Assembly (NCBI GenBank): GCA_041629655.1 | Contig: JBFKMV010000200.1 | Span: forward strand, 1-8,910 | Length of the DNA: 8,910 nt | Reading direction: 5' to 3' | From: JBFKMV01 sp041629655 | GTDB taxonomy: Bacteria; Acidobacteriota; Polarisedimenticolia; Polarisedimenticolales; Polarisedimenticolaceae | The notes under the pieces: model-generated | What the model was told of the DNA's origin: nothing | What the model saw: the letters and a program-made list of their open reading frames with translations, nothing else | The model's database searches: none | Program-made: the position numbers and the translations under genes | Part shown: positions 5,789-8,910 of the stretch, in pieces | Layout: the number at the start of each line of letters is the position of its first letter | Numbering within the stretch: position 1 is the stretch's first letter

Positions 5789-6256
5789 ATGAGAATCGAC
5801 GGCGGTGGCCCCTCCGGCCTGCAGTCCGAGATCAACGTGACGCCGCTGGTGGACGTGGTGCTGGTGCTGTTGATCATCTTCATGGTCATCGCCCCGCTGA
5901 CGCTGCGCGGCTACGACGTGAACATTCCCGGCCAGGCCGCCGGCGCGCCGCCCGACGAGCAGGCCGCCGAGCAGATCGTGCTGGCGATCGACCTCGCCGG
6001 TTGCCCCGTCGTCGACGCTCCGGATTCCGCGGGACTGCCGGCAGGCTGCCGGGTGCGCCTGAACGACGAGCAGCTGCCCGTGGCGGACCTCGCGCGGCGG
6101 ACCACCGACGTGTTCGCCGCGCGGGCGCCGTCGGACCGCGTGCTGTTCCTGGCGGCGCACGACCGGCTCAACTACGAGGCCGTGATGCGCATCGTCGATG
6201 CGGCGCGGTCCGGGACCCGCGATCTTCGGATCGGCCTGGTGACGGAGGCGCGGTAG
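5789..6256 (+). CDS. exbD: ExbD/TolR-family motor subunit, copy 2, with cysteine-containing insertion
   Basis: The protein has 155 residues. The membrane segment (about 18-37) begins NVTPLVD, with Asp22 as the expected proton-carrying residue. The periplasmic domain starts like copy 1 (YDVNIP strand, QIVLAIDLAG). It then carries an insertion of about 15 residues between Cys72 and Cys87 (bases 6002-6049) before the strand RVRLNDEQLPV. Next come SDRVLFLAAHDRLNYEAVMRIVDAAR and a final RIGLVTEAR. The two cysteines frame a hairpin-like stretch and could form a disulfide in the periplasm. Copy 1 has no cysteine. Both copies keep the catalytic Asp, so both can be active, and a mixed ExbD dimer is plausible. 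It is the last gene of the string, its stop lying three bases from the convergent kinase stop. Confidence 0.92.
   Translation: MRIDGGGPSGLQSEINVTPLVDVVLVLLIIFMVIAPLTLRGYDVNIPGQAAGAPPDEQAAEQIVLAIDLAGCPVVDAPDSAGLPAGCRVRLNDEQLPVADLARRTTDVFAARAPSDRVLFLAAHDRLNYEAVMRIVDAARSGTRDLRIGLVTEAR
5831..5896 (+). repeat. Direct repeat, copy in second exbD
   Basis: This is the partner of 5398-5463, starting 433 bases after it and encoding the same 22 residues. Similarity fades quickly on both sides: upstream only a Gln-Ser pair continues, and downstream the two genes diverge at once. Confidence 0.85.
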
Positions 6257-6259
6257 CGC
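6257..6259. other. Three-base convergent junction
   Basis: Only CGC separates the stop of the second exbD (plus strand) from the stop of the kinase (minus strand). No hairpin with a T-run is visible on either side, so transcripts from each side probably run some distance into the opposing gene. Confidence 0.8.
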
Positions 6260-8910
6260 CTAGTCCTCCAAGACCCGCCGCAGCGTCTCGCGCAGCTCCT
6301 GGATCGTATAGGGCTTGACCACGACGCCGCGGAAACCGTGCTCCCGGTAGCGCGACAGCACGGGATCCTCCGAGTACCCGCTGGAGACGATGGCCCGTAC
6401 GTCGGGCTCGATCCGGCGCAGTTGCCGGATCGCGTCCTTGCCGCCCATGCCGCCGGGCACGGTCAGATCCAGGATCACGGCGTCGAACGGGCGGCCGGCC
6501 TCGGCCGCCCGGCGGAAGCGGGCGACCGCCTCGGCGCCATCACCCGCCAGCTCGACCTCGAAGCCGGCCTGCCGGATGATCGTTCCGGCCAGCTTGCGGA
6601 TCATCTCCTCGTCGTCCATGACCAGGACCCGGGCGGACCGCGACGGATGGTCGAGCTCGGCCCCGACGGCCTCGGCGCGCGGGGGGCCCTCGGCCGCCGG
6701 CAGGTAGACCCGAAACGTGCTGCCGTTGCCCGGCTCGGATTCCAACTCGATCACGCCGCCGTGCTTGCGGATGATGGAATACGCGGTCGCCAGTCCGAGA
6801 CCGCTGCCGCCCGGCTTGGTGGTGAAGTACGGGTCGAAGACACGCGAGCGGTTCTCCGGGGCAATGCCGGCTCCCTCGTCCTCGAACCGCAGCTCGAGGT
6901 ACCGTCCCGGCTCGAGCATCGGCAGCTCGCCGGGCTCGGCCTGCACGTTGCGCGCGCGGATCCGGATCCGGCCGCCGGCCGGCATCGCCTGCATGGCGTT
7001 GATCACGAGGTTGCTGACGACCTGGTTGATCTGGCCTCCGTCGACCTCGGCCGGCCACAGGTCCGGCGGCAGCTCGAAATCGCAGCGGACGTTCGAGCCG
7101 CGCAGGGCGAAATCGCACGACTCGCGGAGCAGGCCCGAGAGGTCGATCGTCTTCTTGACCGGAGCGCCGCCCTTGGAGAACGTCAGCAGCTGGTGCGTCA
7201 GGCTCGTGGCGCGCGACAGCGCTCTCTGGGCCTGCTCGAGATACGGCAGCGTGGAGCCCTGCCGGTCCAGCTCGAGCCTGGCCAGCGCGAGGTTGCCGCT
7301 GATCGCGGTCAACAGGTTGTTGAAATCGTGCGCGATCCCGCCGGCCAGGATGCCGATCGACTCGAGCTTCTGCGCCCGCAGCAGCTCCGTCTCCAGCCGT
7401 TGCCGCTCGTGGATCTCCTGCTGGAGCTTCTCGGTGGCGCGGACGATCTCGGCGGTGCGCGCCGCCACGCGCTGCTCCAGCTCGTCGTGGGCCCTGCGCA
7501 GCTCGGCCTGGGCATGTTCGCGCTCGGCGATCTCCTGCTCCAGGCTGAGGTTGGTCTGCGACAGCTCGGCCGTGCGGCTGACCACGACGCGCTCGATCGC
7601 CGCGGCCCTTCCCGCGACGGCCAGCAAGAAGGCGCCCAGCAGGGCGGTGAACAGCAGGCCCCCCGTCGCCACGGCCCAGGGCCGCCCGGTCGGCCGCCAC
7701 GCCGGGAAGCCCGCGGTAGACGTGAACTCGATCGCCCACCGTCGTCCCGCCACGTCGATGACCTTGGTCCACTGCAACGCGTCGGTCGCCGCAGCGTCCT
7801 CCGGTGGCGTCAGCTCGCCGAGATTGAGCGGGCGCGCATCGGCGGGATCGGAGCGGTCCACGATGCGATAGCCGATCCCCTCGTTGTCGAAGGCCTGCAA
7901 CGCCTCATCGACCATCTCTCCCGTCCGGAAGACTCCGGACACGAACGAGACGATGTGTCGGCGTCGCTGCTCGAGGGTCTCGACGGCCATGTCCGGTCGG
8001 TAGATCGGCGCGAAGAACAGGCAACCGGACTGTTCTCCGGACTCCTGGACCAGCGTGACCGGCGGCGTCGCCTGGACCGACCCGCTGTCGCGCGCGCGGC
8101 GCAGGATCTCGGCCCGGACGGGGTCCGAGCTGAGGTCGAACCCCAGCGCCTGCCGGTTCGGCTCGTGGGGCTCGATGTAGTACACCACGACGTATTCGTC
8201 ACGATGGCGGGCGCGCACCAAACCCTGCCCCGGATCCCGCTCGGTGATCTCGAATCCCGAAAACCCCTCCCGTCGCGCGGCGCGCTCGTACTCCGCCCGC
8301 TGATGACGCGGTATCACGGCGTTCCAGCTCAGCCCGTGGAGACCCGGGTGCTGCGCGAACACCGGCGTGACGAAGGCGCGGAACTCCTGCCGCTCGACGT
8401 TCTGGAACGTATCGAACAGATTCACGATCGAGCGCACGATGTCGAGGTTCGATTCGACGCTCTGCTGCAGGGCGGCGGTCATGATGTCCGCGCGTCGCTC
8501 GAACTCGGACTGGGCGCGCCGGAGCTCGGTCTTGCGAACGTCGAGGAACAGGATCGTGGTCAGCAGCATCCCGACGACGATCGGAATCGCCACGGAGACG
8601 CGTGTTCGCAGGCGCGCCTGCCGGAAGTCCGTCTCCCAGGCCGCGACCAGCGGGACCGCCACGAGCACGCCGATCGTGTCCCCCAGCCACCAGGTCGTCC
8701 AGTTGGCGACCCACGCGTCACTGCCGATGCTGCCGCTGAGCAACAGGGCGGCCACCCCGACCGTGGCCCCGATCACGCAGCTCACCGGGCCGCACAGCAC
8801 CATCGCCTTGAGGATGTCCGTCGGATGATCGAAGGTGTGCGGGAAACCGACGGAACGGCGGAGCAGCAGGGCCCCGGTCGCGGCCTGTGCGGTGGAGCCC
8901 GCGGCGATCA
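6260..8910 (-). CDS. Hybrid sensor histidine kinase (MASE1-CHASE-HisKA-HATPase-REC), 5' end outside window
   Basis: The frame is open from the window edge to a stop at 6260-6262, giving about 882 visible residues. ATG 8803 is unlikely to be the start, because recognisable MASE1 sequence continues upstream of it. Domains, by bases: MASE1-type membrane region (8910-8630, with GPVSCVIGATVGVAAL and NWTTWWLGDTIGVL), a membrane helix (about 8610-8540), a CHASE-type periplasmic sensor (about 8520-7830) and a second helix (about 7680-7610). A coiled coil (7600-7370) leads to HisKA with HDFNN, the phospho-accepting His at 7328-7330. The ATPase domain has an N box NQVVSNLVINAM, DEGAGI and GGSGLGLA (about 7040-6700). 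The C-terminal receiver has phospho-accepting Asp at 6467-6469 and the conserved Lys at 6314-6316. All catalytic residues are present. The ligand is unknown; CHASE domains bind small extracellular molecules. It needs an external phosphotransfer partner, none of which is visible. No evidence shows that it controls the convergent operon. Confidence 0.92.
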   Translation of the reverse strand, partial: IAAGSTAQAATGALLLRRSVGFPHTFDHPTDILKAMVLCGPVSCVIGATVGVAALLLSGSIGSDAWVANWTTWWLGDTIGVLVAVPLVAAWETDFRQARLRTRVSVAIPIVVGMLLTTILFLDVRKTELRRAQSEFERRADIMTAALQQSVESNLDIVRSIVNLFDTFQNVERQEFRAFVTPVFAQHPGLHGLSWNAVIPRHQRAEYERAARREGFSGFEITERDPGQGLVRARHRDEYVVVYYIEPHEPNRQALGFDLSSDPVRAEILRRARDSGSVQATPPVTLVQESGEQSGCLFFAPIYRPDMAVETLEQRRRHIVSFVSGVFRTGEMVDEALQAFDNEGIGYRIVDRSDPADARPLNLGELTPPEDAAATDALQWTKVIDVAGRRWAIEFTSTAGFPAWRPTGRPWAVATGGLLFTALLGAFLLAVAGRAAAIERVVVSRTAELSQTNLSLEQEIAEREHAQAELRRAHDELEQRVAARTAEIVRATEKLQQEIHERQRLETELLRAQKLESIGILAGGIAHDFNNLLTAISGNLALARLELDRQGSTLPYLEQAQRALSRATSLTHQLLTFSKGGAPVKKTIDLSGLLRESCDFALRGSNVRCDFELPPDLWPAEVDGGQINQVVSNLVINAMQAMPAGGRIRIRARNVQAEPGELPMLEPGRYLELRFEDEGAGIAPENRSRVFDPYFTTKPGGSGLGLATAYSIIRKHGGVIELESEPGNGSTFRVYLPAAEGPPRAEAVGAELDHPSRSARVLVMDDEEMIRKLAGTIIRQAGFEVELAGDGAEAVARFRRAAEAGRPFDAVILDLTVPGGMGGKDAIRQLRRIEPDVRAIVSSGYSEDPVLSRYREHGFRGVVVKPYTIQELRETLRRVLED

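Larger units (their letters stand above)
1358..6256 (+). other. Predicted operon: lipoprotein, tonB, M48 protease, exbB, exbD, exbD
   Basis: All six genes run in the same direction. Junctions are a 4-base overlap, a 37-base gap, a 37-base gap, a 14-base overlap and a 4-base gap, and the barrel gene upstream overlaps the lipoprotein by four bases. No terminator or promoter-like stretch is visible between any two genes. The two longest gaps carry ribosome binding sites. The barrel gene is probably part of the same unit, whose promoter lies upstream of the window. Confidence 0.8.

Noticed and set aside
4695..6256. Assignment of the motor genes as tolQ-tolR
   Set aside because: No tolA, tolB or pal is visible and a clear tonB with SxxxH lies in the same gene string, so ExbB/ExbD is the better reading.
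8801..8803. ATG as start of the kinase
   Set aside because: Recognisable MASE1-type sequence continues in frame upstream to the window edge, so the true start lies outside.

Overview
This is a very GC-rich chromosomal stretch with strong G/C preference at third codon positions and almost no intergenic DNA. The protein types suggest a Gram-negative bacterium with an outer membrane: a barrel with a C-terminal aromatic residue, a lipoprotein, and TonB/ExbB/ExbD. The style of the TonB (long cytosolic N-terminus, repeated G-F-G motifs, a GLGHGLDEAA-type C-terminal domain) and of the M48 protease (a long LolA-like N-terminal region ahead of HELGH) resembles Acidobacteriota proteins as I remember them. 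That assignment is an inference from memory, not a search, and another GC-rich lineage is possible.

The plus strand (1-6256) carries one compact gene string. In order it holds the 3' part of an outer-membrane beta-barrel-like protein (1-1361), a small lipoprotein with a CX4CH cytochrome-c-like motif (1358-1771), TonB (1768-2886), an exported M48 zinc metalloprotease (2924-4657), ExbB (4695-5375), ExbD copy 1 (5362-5784) and ExbD copy 2 (5789-6256). Genes overlap by 4 or 14 bases or lie 4 to 37 bases apart, so they are probably co-transcribed. The promoter is not in the window.

The minus strand (6260-8910) carries a hybrid sensor histidine kinase whose 5' end lies beyond the window. It has a MASE1-type membrane sensor region, a CHASE-type periplasmic sensor, a coiled coil, HisKA and ATPase domains and a C-terminal receiver. 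It converges on the operon, with only three bases between the two stop codons.

In the likely working model, ExbB and the two ExbD subunits form a proton-driven inner-membrane motor that energises TonB. TonB crosses the periplasm to an outer-membrane partner. The barrel, the redox-like lipoprotein and the M48 protease would be envelope partners or clients. Each family is known. What deserves a second look is the combination: a dedicated motor with two unlike ExbD subunits, a TonB with G-F repeats, an M48 protease inside the motor operon, and a CX4CH lipoprotein. No RNA genes, CRISPR arrays, insertion sequences or origins were seen.
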